From Pratylenchus scribneri (lineage: Eukaryota; Nematoda; Chromadorea; Rhabditida; Pratylenchidae): DNA of 64,000 bases. The position numbers and the translations under genes are program-made. Shown piece after piece: positions 11,747 to 21,849 of this stretch. Every line of letters begins with the position of its first letter. Positions within the stretch are counted from its first letter, which is position 1. The notes below the pieces were generated by a model. That model did not search any database and was not told where the DNA came from. It saw only the letters and a list, made by a program, of their open reading frames with translations. The stretch covers positions 558,001-622,000 of the forward strand of contig JAQSEB010000179.1 in NCBI GenBank assembly GCA_030063045.1. The letters run 5' to 3'.

Positions 11747-11940
11747 AAATTGGTAGAGCTTGTCAAGACGCACGCATTGAATGGTATATAATTTGACATT
11801 GTTTCGCCAACAATTAAAGGGTATTAAGCGGTTTCTTTAAACCAATTTTGGTTTATGGTTCAAAACTAAGTTTGAATTGGTTAAACTTAAACCAAAACAT
11901 AATCAATTGGTGCGTTTTGACGAGATCTATCGATTGACTA
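11747..11940. repeat. Imperfect inverted repeat, MITE-like
   Basis: GGTAGAGCTTGTCAAGACGCAC near 11751 pairs with GTGCGTTTTGACGAGATCTATC near 11910. Between them, AAACCAATTTTGGTTTATGG and a TTGAATTGGTTAAACTTAAACC stretch form a second palindrome. It is about 190 bp long and lies directly upstream of the Pro/Thr-rich gene. No target duplication was identified. Confidence 0.6.
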
Positions 11941-12079
11941 AAGGTTTTGGAAGTCTAGGATAAACCACTAAATCGTTTATTTTGGCATTCAGTGGTTTTT
12001 CTATATTTTAGAATTTTCCATAATTAATTGGTGCATTTTCCAGTTGAGCGCAAAACCGAAACCGCAGTGACCGAACAAC

Positions 12080-12493
12080 ATGCTGTTGCCGAAAATGGCG
12101 GTGAACTTCCAGCGGCCAGTAGCACCACCACAACCGCCAGCCGTAACAACGACAACACCTGCATCATCACCAATGAAAGTGACCCGAATTGTACTCACAA
12201 AATTCAAGTGTACACCGCAACCACCGCGGCCACCACCGTCGAGAAAACCAACAACATACAACACCAATAACAACAACGCAACCAATAATGGTCCGGTAGC
12301 TGGAAGTAGCAGTCATCAGGATGGTGTTGACAGCGCTGGCGACGACAACGATGATGAGGACATTGTGATCGTCAAAGACAATGGCCACGTCACCGAGACG
12401 GGCAGTCAAAGTTCCACCTCCTCCTGTGTGGTGGTTGAAGGGAATGGACCGGTTGCCTCCGCCACCCCCTCGGCCCCAACCAAGGCAGAATGA
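12080..12493 (+). CDS. Pro/Thr-rich low-complexity protein, unknown function
   Basis: An uninterrupted 137-residue frame from ATG at 12080. It contains a Pro/Thr-rich N-terminal half (QRPVAPPQPPAVTTTTPASS), a basic stretch MKVTRIVLTKF, an Asn-rich linker, an acidic run DDNDDEDIVIVKD and a Ser/Thr-rich tail. A TTTTCCAG acceptor at 12034-12041 could receive a spliced leader or an upstream exon. A second forward frame (12040-12270) is also open and protein-like, reading VERKTETAVTEQH onward, so the true frame of the first half is uncertain. An in-frame donor at 12449 or 12297 could join it to the exon at 13696, leaving the 172-bp repeats intronic. No family is recognised. Confidence 0.45.
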   Translation: MLLPKMAVNFQRPVAPPQPPAVTTTTPASSPMKVTRIVLTKFKCTPQPPRPPPSRKPTTYNTNNNNATNNGPVAGSSSHQDGVDSAGDDNDDEDIVIVKDNGHVTETGSQSSTSSCVVVEGNGPVASATPSAPTKAE

Positions 12494-12602
12494 TCGGCGC
12501 TACTCTGGAGGTTACTAATACATTAGGAATTAAGTAATAAGAAAAATATGAAATATCCAACCAAGGATACGCTCAAACTTGGCGCCATTTAAATTAACTC
12601 AC

Positions 12603-13570
12603 CAAGGGCTGAACCAATTTTGATGATTTTAGTATCAATTTAAAGAGCAGACTTTTGGCTATCCAGTGATACTAATTTTATTCAAATTGGTTCAAAATTG
12701 ACGGAGTTATGGCTTAAAAACCACTGTGCGACTCAACAAAGACGGTTTTTTGGATGGTTTTTGTCATAATTCCAACAATTCTGAACCAATTTTGATGATT
12801 TTAGTATCAATTTAAAGAGCAGACTTTTAGCTATCCAATGGTACTAATTTTATTCAAATTGGTTCAAAATTGACGGAGTTATGGCTTAAAAACCATTGTG
12901 CAGACTCAACAAAGACGGTTTTTTGGATGGTTTTTGTCATAATTCCAACAATTCTGAACCAATTTTGATGATTTTAGTATCAAATTAAAGAGTAGACTTT
13001 TGGCTATCCAGTGTTACTAATTTTATTCAAATTGGTTCAAAATTGACGGAGTTATGGCTTAAAAACCACTGTGCGACTCAACAAAGACGGTTTTTTGGAT
13101 GGTTTTTGTCATAATTCCAACAATTCTGAACCAATTTTGATTATTTTGTTATCAAATTTAAGAATAGACTTTTGGCTATCCAATGATGCTAATATTATTA
13201 AAATTGGTTTAAAAATGTTGGAGTTATAGCCAAAAAACCACTGAAAATTTCGCTAATCTACAATAATGGTCATTTTGGATGGTTTTTTGAGCATAACTCC
13301 GACAATTCTAAACCAATTTTGATGTTTTTAGTATCAAATTATAGAGCAGACTTTTGGCTATCCAATGATATTAATTTTATTGAAATTGGTTCAGAATTGA
13401 TTGAATTATGCTCAAAAAACTACTGAAAATTTTGCCAATCCATAATATAAGTCATTTTGGATGGTTTTTGGACATAACTCAAACAATTCTGAGCCAATGT
13501 GAATAAAATTAAATCCATTTGATAGCCGATCTGCTCTTTAATTTAATACTAAAATCATGAACATTGGTTC
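12603..13570. repeat. 172-bp palindromic tandem repeat, about five units
   Basis: Units start at GAACCAATTTTGATG at 12611, 12783, 12956, 13128 and 13310 (spacings 172, 173, 172, 182). Each unit holds an inner inverted pair, GAACCAATTTTGAT against ATTCAAATTGGTTC, so each can fold into a hairpin. The first three units are closely similar and the last two more diverged. The block 13480-13570 is an inverted, degenerate copy. The array probably lies in an intron of the Pro/Thr-rich gene. Confidence 0.85.
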
Positions 13571-13695
13571 AGCTCCCGATGAGTTATTTTCAATGGTGCC
13601 CGAGTTGGCTGTTTGCCCATCGATAAGTTGGGGCAAGTCCGATAAAATATGATTGAACATAATGTCAAACTCAATTAACATCTTTTTCAATTCAG

Positions 13696-13905
13696 AAAAC
13701 ATGGAGCGATGGGCCATCACCACAACCGCAACCACCATCCCCAATTGTTGGACATTCTTCTCCTCCACCCATTAACTCCTCTTCTTCACTCGATTCTCCA
13801 CCCCAACCACAACCATCAAATGTTGAACCTTACCAATATAACGGATCGCACACAATCACCAATGTTACTGCTAATGGAACCACACTGACCTTTATTGAGA
13901 TTTGA
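13696..13905 (+). CDS. Terminal exon, Pro/Ser-rich (partial gene)
   Basis: TTTTTCAATTCAG ends at 13695, a strong acceptor. The frame then runs 69 codons to TGA at 13903-13905. It encodes a Pro/Gln/Ser-rich segment (SDGPSPQPQPPSPIV) and ends with NVTANGTTLTFIEI. Entry is phase 0, which fits donors in the 12080 frame at 12297 or 12449, so this is probably the last exon of that gene. A canonical junction cannot be proved without transcript data. Other forward frames across this stretch have early stops. Confidence 0.5.
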   Translation, partial: KTWSDGPSPQPQPPSPIVGHSSPPPINSSSSLDSPPQPQPSNVEPYQYNGSHTITNVTANGTTLTFIEI

Positions 13906-14717
13906 TTGATTATTAAAGAATGGATGATATGATGAATGTTTTTATGCTCACCAATTAAATTATTTGATTGGTGGTTCCCTTATTTAACCCTCCCAACCCA
14001 AGCCAACCCCTCAATTTTTATTTGTTGATCCATCTTAAATTATCCAAATCTGAACCACCTCCCCCATCTACCTATTTTTACTACATTTATTCATCAAATG
14101 TCAAATTCACCACTGCTATTTTTATTGATTTTCTTAAAACCCACATACATTGATCATTGTTTTTTTATTTAAAACACATCTTATTATAAACTATCTTCCA
14201 CAAATGCAAATCCAAAACATTGATTTTATAATGAATCGACAGACCATTTCAATTACTTGATTATATAATTTGCAAATCCTAAAAACCCATCTCTTCGTTA
14301 AATGTATTTATTCTTCTAAAAAATCACTTTAAAATGGAAATCCATGTTTTGGATGATTTTCAATGTTTTTTGCGCATTCGTTTTTTTACACATGTTTTGG
14401 TGAATAAATTTTTTGATGGACTATAATTGTTTTTTTTTACAAATGGGTCAACGATTGATCCTATAATTATCGATTATTTATATTTGGAAGCAAAGATGTG
14501 GATAATTTCTATAAAATTCTTATTTAAAAACTGCTCCCAAAAACAACTTCCATGTTCCATTCCAATTTAATATTGGAATAAAACATTTTTGGGTGCTTTT
14601 TGGCTATCATCATATTTTAAAAATGTTATCGAACGAATCTTACAATTCATTTTTATAGATTTATTCTTCAAATCATTCAATCAATTTTATTTATTTTAAA
14701 ACAAAATCAACAGCAAA
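13906..14717. other. AT-rich intergenic DNA
   Basis: This lies between the Pro/Ser-rich terminal exon and the F-box gene. ATTAAAG just after 13905 may serve as a polyadenylation signal. No coding frame with splice support, no RNA gene and no ordered repeat was seen. The part before 14718 presumably holds the F-box promoter, but no clear core element was recognised. Confidence 0.4.
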
Positions 14718-16666
14718 ATGAATATCAACGATGTGCTTCCACCAGAATTATTGGTTTGTGCTAATTTTCATTTAATTCTTATTTTTTGTATTTTTAGGCT
14801 ATGATATTTTCCAAAATTGATGATTTCTCTGATAAAGTTCGATTGGAACGAGTTTGCAAGCATTGGCGTCAAACAGTTTCCTTGGATTGGAAGACAACCA
14901 GAACTTGTCTAGTGCCATTGGTTTATCAAATTTTTATAAAACATTTTGGCATCAAAATAAATTTTTGTTTTTAGAATAACATTTCCCTCAACCCTGTGTT
15001 GTATCGATGGGGAGAATGGTTGAATGAATTATGGCTTCAAAGTATGCAAATTAATGAATACATGGTCAACCAAATGGCAAGGCAAATGAAATGTTTAAAA
15101 CATTTGAAATTATCTTTTTGCCAATTGGATGGACCCGCAGTGAATTCAATTACCAATTTATTTGGCCAACAACTTTGTTCATTCATTCTCGACAGAACGG
15201 TTTTTGATTCCAATTCAAAAATGAATTAACATTTATTTTTAAAGGATTATCACCCAAATATGCGCAGATTGATTGAGAATGAATCCTCCAAATTGGAACA
15301 TTTAAGCTTGTGTCTTTATAGTTATTTTGCCGGAACATTGCCAACAAAATTGCCAAACAATTTGAAGTCTTTCTCTTTGATAGCTTTTAATGAATATGAC
15401 AATGCATTGTCACTTATTCGGAATATCGCAAGAGATTGCAAGAATTTGAAAATTCTTCATTTGGAAATTTGCATACTTTCACCAAATGTGATCTTGACTT
15501 TTGGAAATATTAAAAGGTAAAATTAAAAAAGTAATACAAAGCAAAAATAGAATCTTTTATTCAGTTTGGTTTATCTCAATTTGGACGGCAATATCGACAC
15601 AAAAACTGAAAATGCATTGAAAAATATCATCTGTCGTGAATTGCCAAATTTAAAAGCACTCCGAATTGATAGATATTGTTCAGAGGTTAATTAAATAATT
15701 TAAAATAGTTTATAAATAGTTTTTTAAATAATTAAAATTATAAATTTTTGATTTTCAAGGCATATAATTCCTAGTCTAATCTAACTGTTAACGAAAATAG
15801 CCAGGCCCAGGCCATAATGTTGCCAAGATAGCAAATTAACACTAATAAGTGTAATCTATTTTTGAATGGGAGAAAATTAAGCAATATTTACAAATACTGA
15901 TTATTAATTCATTTAAGGAAATGATCTCAACTATCTGCCGAGACCATCCTGATTTTGTCCATCTCAATATGTTCGCCCCACATCCTTTCCAAATTCCGGA
16001 TTCCCTCAATTCTTTGACTCTTCGAACACTCAAATCAGTGAATTTTGGTCAATTTCTTCCTACAATGTTATTTAACCAACAAAACAAAATTCAGGTTTAC
16101 TAAAGTGTCATAAATGAATAATTATAATATAATTTCAGCATTTGGATATTCGCTTTTGTTTTTCTTCCTCATCCAATTTCATCGAAAATTTACTTGGCCA
16201 ATTTCCAGTAAGTTTTCATTATTATTTTTTGACATTTCACTGATTCTAATTTCAGAATTTAAAATCACTGCATTGCCAAATGCCTGCCACAAATGCCGAG
16301 CTTACTTCATTTTTTTCTTTGATTAAAAAGCATTTGGCAAATGGAAGGAAAATCACGCTTTATTTTCACTGCTTACGTAAAATATTTAAAATTCAAATAA
16401 ATTTATTAATTTACTTAAATAGAAGCTTATGTTATTCATTATCACAAATATATTTTGCCCGATGATTTGCCACTGTTTAATAAAGCTGGTTGGAAACCGG
16501 AAATTAGCAAAGGAAAATGTGAAAATTTGGTATTGAAGAAATTGATCAAAGAAGCGATCGAGGGAGGGAACAACCCGTAAGAAATTTTGGGACAAATGAA
16601 AGGAGAAAATAATTCTTAATTCATTTTTTGCACAGATCATTTTTGGACGATTGGTGGAAGGAATAG
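14718..16666 (+). CDS. F-box / leucine-rich repeat-like protein (10 exons)
   Basis: Exons 14718-14753, 14798-14920, 14975-15199, 15245-15516, 15565-15685, 15918-16094, 16139-16207, 16256-16376, 16423-16576 and 16636-16666 join without a frame break into about 442 residues. Residues 6-40 form an F-box: LPPELLAMIFSKI, then LERVCKHWRQTV. Such domains bind Skp1 and bring substrates to SCF ubiquitin ligases. The rest has spaced leucine-rich strands (LKHLKLSFCQL, LEHLSLCLYSY, LKILHLEICIL, LVYLNLDG, LKALRI), like a divergent leucine-rich array that would select the substrate. All introns except 15686-15917 are 44-59 bp. No lesion was found. F-box families are often expanded in nematodes, but the substrate is unknown. 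Confidence 0.85.
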
Positions 16667-16889
16667 AACAAACAAATTGAGATTTATTGGGCAAAAACAA
16701 GATGAATATTTTATTTGTTTTATTTATTGTTATTTATTATTTGTTTATCGTTAGCCGTCACCCGTGATTAAATCAATTTGGAGAAAAAATTATTGAATAA
16801 ATTTATTTGAATATTGAATAATCGAACGAATTTAAATTTATTTTATTTATTTTTCAAACTCATAATTTAATTATTTTAAAATAGCAAAA

Positions 16890-17155
16890 TTTTCCGGTTA
16901 AAACTTTCCGGAAAGGGGGCAGAATTAATTCTTTCCGGTTAAAACTTTCCGGAAAGGGGGCAGAATTAATCCTTTCCGGTTAAAACTTTCCGGAAAGAGG
17001 GCGGAATTAATTCTTTCCGGAAAGAGGGCGGAATTAATTCTTTCCGGAACGGAATTAATTCTTTCCGGTTAAAGCGGAATTAATTCTTTCCGGTTAAAAC
17101 TTTCCGGAAAGAGGGCGGAATTAATTCTTTCCGGTTAAAACTTTCCGGAAAATAA
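16890..17155. repeat. TTCCGG-rich minisatellite, about 41-bp unit
   Basis: Irregular copies of CTTTCCGGTTAAAACTTTCC followed by GGAAAGAGGGCGGAATTAATT. TTTCCGG and CCGGAAA make each unit partly palindromic. The segment GGGCGGAATTAATTCTTT resembles the minus strand of the 24-bp minisatellite at 1585-2996 (AGGCGGAATTATTCTTA). The two may be related families in opposite orientation. Confidence 0.85.
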
Positions 17156-17620
17156 GCGAGCAGTTTTAAACGATTTCCGTCATCAAAACGTGCAAAAATC
17201 GAACATTTTTTGGTGAAATACTACATTTTATTGCAAAGGGCAAAAAGAAATAAACGCATCGCCCATCCAATCCAATTTGTTGTTTTGTTTCGGCTTTTTG
17301 GGCAATGGGAAGCCAACAGCCTAGCACAATAGCCAATCAGTCGATTTTAGATTAAGAGCCAGTCGGCTAACAACATAAATTTTCGTTCTTTTTCCCATCC
17401 CACCAACTTCCTCGCCTCAACAAATTTTTCCTTTCCATTTTTTACTCAACCGCAACCCATAAAAAAGATGTTCCAATTTCTCACATTTAATTTATATTTT
17501 AAAAATTAATCAAATTTAGAGAAAAACCCAAAAATATTTTGACATGGATTTTGACAAATTAACATTTGAATTGGACAAACTTAACCTTCTTCAACTTGAC
17601 GGCGAAAATGGCGAAGTTTG

Positions 17621-18134
17621 ATGAACCCCGAAACTTGGCTATTCTCACCGGAAGAAAAGACAACGACAAGTGGCAAAGGAAAGGAGGAAGAACAAAATTT
17701 GGAAAAATGGTTGAAAGGCGCCGTGGACAAAGTCGACTATAGGACCCGGTCGGCGCTGAGCAGGAAGCTGGAGAAGAAAAGTTTGTTAATGAAAATTTTT
17801 GAATAACCAAAACTCAAGGTTTTTTGGATAACCAAAACTCAAGTTTTTGGAAAACCAAAACTTAACTATTTTTGAAAAATATAGATAAAATTTTAAAGAA
17901 CGCAACAAAGAGAAGCGGCGAAGCACCAATATGGAAAGTTCCCTCTCAATGATTGAGGAATGCAGCAGTGAATCGGGCCCATTGAGCGATCGAGAACAAC
18001 CAAATCAATATAAGAGGCCACGGGAGAAGGAGAATATGGCACAGAGGAAATGCATCAGCGAAGCAAGCATCGACTCCAATGACGACGAAGAAGATGAGGA
18101 CGAGGAATATTTTGACGCTCCAAGGTTTGATTGA
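17621..18134 (+). CDS. Charged Glu/Lys-rich protein, unknown function (2 exons)
   Basis: Exons 17621-17780 and 17899-18134 join in phase 1 through a 118-bp intron. The product starts MNPETWLFSPEEK and continues with WLKGAVDKVDYRTRSALSRK. A strongly basic segment (KKKRNKEKRRS), a Ser-rich part and a very acidic end (DDEEDEDEEYFDAP) follow, suggesting a nuclear or nucleic-acid-associated protein. The start is uncertain. A Kozak-like ATG at 17544 opens 25 codons (MDFDKLTFELDKLNLLQL) in a different frame and stops at 17619, so the gene may carry a one-base lesion or a miscalled base near 17615. The final exon could also splice at AG/GT near 18125. No family is recognised. Confidence 0.5.
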
Positions 18135-18289
18135 AAATATTAAAATTGCAAAAAAAACCGAACCAAAATAATTATAATGGTTTAAAGGGTTTATCCAACA
18201 TATCTAATATATGTTATAGCACGGAACCATTATAAACTTCGGAATTTTTTACATATTTTATTCTTCAACTTAAATCTTAATACCACCGC

Positions 18290-18700
18290 CAAAATCTAAT
18301 ATATTTTATTACTATTCCATCTATTTATACTTTTCTTTCTATCCAATTTTTGGCCTCTTATAATGCAACTGCAATCTAATATATTTTATTAATTTTCCTC
18401 CTATTTATACTTTTCTTTCTATCCAATTTTTGGCCTCTTATAATGCAAATGCAATCTAATATATTTTATTAATTTTCCTCCTATTTATACATTTCTTTCT
18501 ATCCAATTTTTGGCCTCTTATAATGCAACTGCAATCTAATATATTTTATTAATTTTCCTCCTATTTATCCATTTCTTTCTATCCAATTTTTGGCCTCTTA
18601 TAATGCAAATGCAATCTAATATATTTTATTAATTTTCCTCCTATTTATCCATTTCTTTCTATCCAATTTTTGGCCTCTTATAATGCTACAATCTAATATA
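18290..18700. repeat. 80-bp tandem repeat, unrelated to the main satellite
   Basis: About five copies of an 80-bp unit containing GCAATCTAATATATTTTATT, TTTCCTCCTATTTATAC and CCAATTTTTGGCCTCTTATA. Junctions TAATGCAACT/TAATGCAAAT fall at 18361, 18441, 18521 and 18601, exactly 80 bp apart. The length equals that of the large satellite, but no sequence similarity is visible. Confidence 0.9.
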
Positions 18701-19299
18701 TTGTCACTATCCGGATGGATTTAATAAATTCAATACAGTTTTTTTTTCACAAGCTTTAGCACAAACTAAAGTAAATTTATCTCGATGAAAATGTTTTTAC
18801 AAAACACTGATGTAATGATAAATTATTATGATTATTTTGCCAATAAATAATACAACAAAAATGATATCAATTAACTGAAATTTCATATAGAAACTTGATT
18901 GATGGGAAGAAGAAGGGCCCTTATATACTCGGAAATTGACCTTTACAATAGAATAATAAACTTTACATAACATTTAAACACAATAACAACCTTTTACTTA
19001 ACATTTAAAATAGGGTAAATAATTAATAATATTTTACTTAACATTTAAAATATGTAAATGGCATTTGAAATTAATCTTTTTAGGAACAAAACAATTTTAA
19101 TTAAAAAGGTTAAGACTACAAAGAACTACCAAGAATTTTAGTCGACAATTTGGCGACACTCCGCCGCGAAATGAAAAAAAATTTCAAATAAAATCATCAC
19201 AAAAACATTTTTCCATTGTCAATTGAAAATAAAAAAAATGAATAAAAAATTCAAATCAAACATCACAATCATTTTTCATTATCTATTTTCATTTTTTCC
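18701..19299. other. AT-rich intergenic DNA
   Basis: A few short internal repeats of TTTTACTTAACATTTAAAAT lie near 18990-19050. No coding frame with splice support was seen. This is the 3' side of both flanking genes, which converge here. Confidence 0.4.
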
Positions 19300-19895
19300 T
19301 CATTGCTTTCGTGTGGCCATTTTCGCCGGAGGGGGCACAATTTCAGGCGGCTGCATATTGTAACCTCGAACCGCTGCCATGTCTCTGTTGGATTGAAACA
19401 TGAGGCAGTCACTCACACGGTGAATGACGTCAATTTGACTAAGAATGAGAGCCCGGGCCATTGCAGCTGATGGTGGCACAACATTGCCATGGTTAATAGG
19501 ATGATGGCAATAATTGATTGGCATTGGTGGCATTTGTCGAAAAAATCCCATTTGTTGGTTGTGTGATGACGATGAACCCATTTGCTGATTTGGGCGAGCC
19601 TTCTCACTTTCCTTCGAGACATGTGCATTGGGGACGTTCTTTTTCGACTGGTGGGATTCGGCACAACATGGTCTTCGACTTTTGGTTTTTTGGCCACGGC
19701 ATTGATCGACTCCATGATCTTTTCGGCCCTTTCTTTGGCAATTTCTATAGGTTTTTTAAGGATCAATTTCAATTTTTTTGGTTCCTCTGGCTGACCTGAA
19801 GACTCGATTGTTGGCACATTGGTTGGAGAATTGACTGGTGATGGCGACATCGCCGGGACGATCGGAGAAGCTGGATTAGACGAGGAGGAGGACAT
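19300..19895 (-). CDS. Ser/Pro- and Lys-rich protein with a frame switch, unknown function
   Basis: The frame opens at ATG 19895-19893 with MSSSSSNPASPIVPAMSPSP. It continues with a basic helix (KKLKLILKKPIEIAKERAEK) and runs on to KKPKVEDHVVPNPTSRKR. A second frame then carries the better C-terminal half (QQMGSSSSHNQQMGFFRQMP, then INYCHHPINHGN) to TGA at 19302-19300. The shift could be a one-base lesion, or a 32-bp GT...AG segment starting at GTCGAAGACC (KPK codon) and ending CCCACCAG, which would restore frame. That would be a very short intron. No domain is recognised. Confidence 0.45.
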
Positions 19896-20895
19896 ATTAT
19901 TTTCGAATTATAAAATAAATTAGGATTTTAAGCAGAAATGATTTTTTGGGCCATTTTCTACTGATATTTATATGGCCAATGCGGAAGTAAAATTATATTT
20001 TTAATGATTGTTTATGGACCAATTTTTATCCAAATTAAATGTTAAAGCCAATTTTTAAGAAATTTATGGCCAAATTAAATGTTAAAAATTGGCCTCTGCA
20101 TGATTATGATCATAATTTCGGCCAAATTTTAACCGAAGTAAAGGTTATAGCCAATTTTTAGTCAAATCATATGAAAAAATTTCCATCAAAAAATGACATT
20201 TCCTTTTTTGTCTTTTTCGACATTATTACAAAATCTTTATTTGACATTATTAAAAAATTATTGTGTTGTACTTTGGTAACACCCTCCCCCGCAAAGAATG
20301 TTACGCCAATTATTTTTTTCATAAATGAGTATAAAAGTGAAAATAAAATTTAAGTAATTGGATCCATAATTTAGGTGCGAATGTGATTTAGCATAAATTT
20401 GATTTCATATTTATCAGATTGGAAACCTTTTTAAATCGGATTTTTTTATAAATTAATTGCCAAATATTTTTATTGAATTGTGCCAATTTGACGATTTATG
20501 TCGTTGATCAATTTATTAGTGCAAAGTTTAATTTAAAAAAAACTGAATTTATCCATAATGCAATGTTAGAGAACTTGTTGTTTTTACATAAAAGGTTATG
20601 TCGAACAAAAACATAAATAATTAATTTCGGCCAATGTTTAAAAAACCAAAATAATTTGTTTATTCCTTTTTCAATAATCGAGGATAAAAATGACGCATTT
20701 GGAATATTTTCCCAATAGAAACACCTTAAATGGTAATCAATAAGAGGTTGACTTTTATTAAATAAAATGGAATAAAATATAAATTTTATTGGCTTATCAT
20801 AGTGATTTTTTGATAATATTTTTGTTCTTTTTTCTTTTTTTATATAATTAATTTTATTTATTAATGAATATTTTCCACAGGAAATATTTTTAATC
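19896..20895. other. AT-rich intergenic DNA with GGCCAATTTTT repeats
   Basis: Between about 19970 and 20165 there are several loose copies of GCCAATTTTTA followed by AAATTAAATGTTA, some inverted (AAAATTGGCC). The remainder is AT-rich with no supported gene. The promoter of the minus-strand gene at 19895 should lie at the left end, but no core element was recognised. Confidence 0.4.
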
Positions 20896-21545
20896 TTAAA
20901 ATTTGAGTTTGAAAGACTTAACTCCTTCAGCTTTTAAATAAATAAGGATGTCCCCTTGATGTATTGGTAGAATTGTTGGGACGGAAACGGAACATTCCGT
21001 TACTTCCTTTCTTGTTGTTTCCACTGGGGCTGATGGAGAAATGATGGCTCGGGGATTCCATTCCCCGGGCAATGTTGGGTTTAACCAATAATCAATAGAC
21101 CATTGTTTGTAGTCGGAGAGTTCCTGGAAACAGATTTTTATTGTTTCCAATGGAAAAAACTGAGGCTGCGTTCCGCCTCGCATAACACTCAAACATGGCA
21201 GAAATTTTGATCTCTCCAATTCAATGTTATGCCTCCTTTTATAATGATCAATGATGGAGATTGGCCTAGTTCCAATATAGTAAGAATTCAAATTCCTTGC
21301 TGTAAGGACAGTAAATCCGCTTGGATTTATTTCGAAGTTATTTTCCTTTGGTAAAATATGGGTAGTAATCAATTTCACTCTTCCCGATTTGATTGAGTTT
21401 TTGAGTGCTAGCTCTAAATTTTGTTTCCAATCTGCATTTTGTCGAAATTTGTTCTCTAGCCTATAAAGAAGGCAATTTTCCTTTTTACAAAGGAATGGGA
21501 TGAAATCCTGCGGTATTGCATTATTATATTTTGGAAAGAATATTT
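20896..21545 (-). CDS. Orphan Argonaute-type PAZ-domain frame (partial or truncated)
   Basis: An open frame of about 215 codons on the minus strand with no in-frame ATG before the domain. The central part matches the PAZ fold of Argonaute proteins: GRVKLITTHILPK, FTVLTARNLNSYYIG, ISIIDHYKRRHNIELE, FLPCLSVMRGG and PQFFPLETIKIC. PAZ domains hold the 3' end of small guide RNAs. After PAZ the protein departs from Argonaute (ELSDYKQWSIDYWLNPTLP) and ends LKAEGVKSFKLKF. No N, MID or PIWI domain is encoded nearby on either strand. A possible acceptor ACCGCAG near 21519 suggests a missing upstream exon. Alternatives are a truncated Argonaute pseudogene or a real PAZ-only protein. The PAZ assignment is firmer than the gene status. 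Confidence 0.6.
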
Positions 21546-21621
21546 AGAATATAAATGGGAAAGTTGGATATGGAAGTGAATGAAATTCACTGAATGGTAT
21601 TTTTTGGTGAAATCTAGTCGA

Positions 21622-21629
21622 CTTTTATA
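21622..21629 (-). promoter_or_regulatory. TATA-like box upstream of the PAZ frame
   Basis: TATAAAAG on the minus strand lies about 80 bp upstream of the open PAZ frame and directly beside the palindromic MITE. Placement is suggestive only. In AT-rich DNA such strings arise by chance. Confidence 0.25.
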
Positions 21630-21633
21630 CCTC

Positions 21634-21849
21634 GCTCACATAAAAAACGCATACATTTTTTCTGCATGCGTTTTTTCTGCATGCAGTTTCTGCAAATGGC
21701 TGGGTGCTCACATAAAATTTGCAGAAAATGCTTTGCAGAAAAAACGCATGCAGAAAAACTGCAAATTTTATGTGAGCACTCGGCAATTTGCAGAAACTGC
21801 ATGCAGAAAAAACGCATACAGAAAAAATGCATGCGTTTTTTATGTGAGC
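21634..21849. mobile_element. Palindromic MITE with nested inverted repeats
   Basis: The ends GCTCACATAAAAAACGCAT (21634) and ATGCGTTTTTTATGTGAGC (ending 21849) are exact inverts. Inside, GTGCTCACATAAAATTTGCAG pairs with its complement about 70 bp later, giving a second, nested inverted repeat. The filler is made of GCATGC, TTTCTGCA and TGCAGAAA strings. The ends have not been matched to a target duplication. It lies between the PAZ frame and the Harbinger transposase, so it could be a related non-autonomous element, but this is not shown. Confidence 0.75.

Noticed and set aside
19518..19799. Plus-strand 93-codon frame reading MALVAFVEKIPF
   Set aside because: It lies wholly opposite the better supported minus-strand Ser/Pro/Lys-rich gene and shows no domain.
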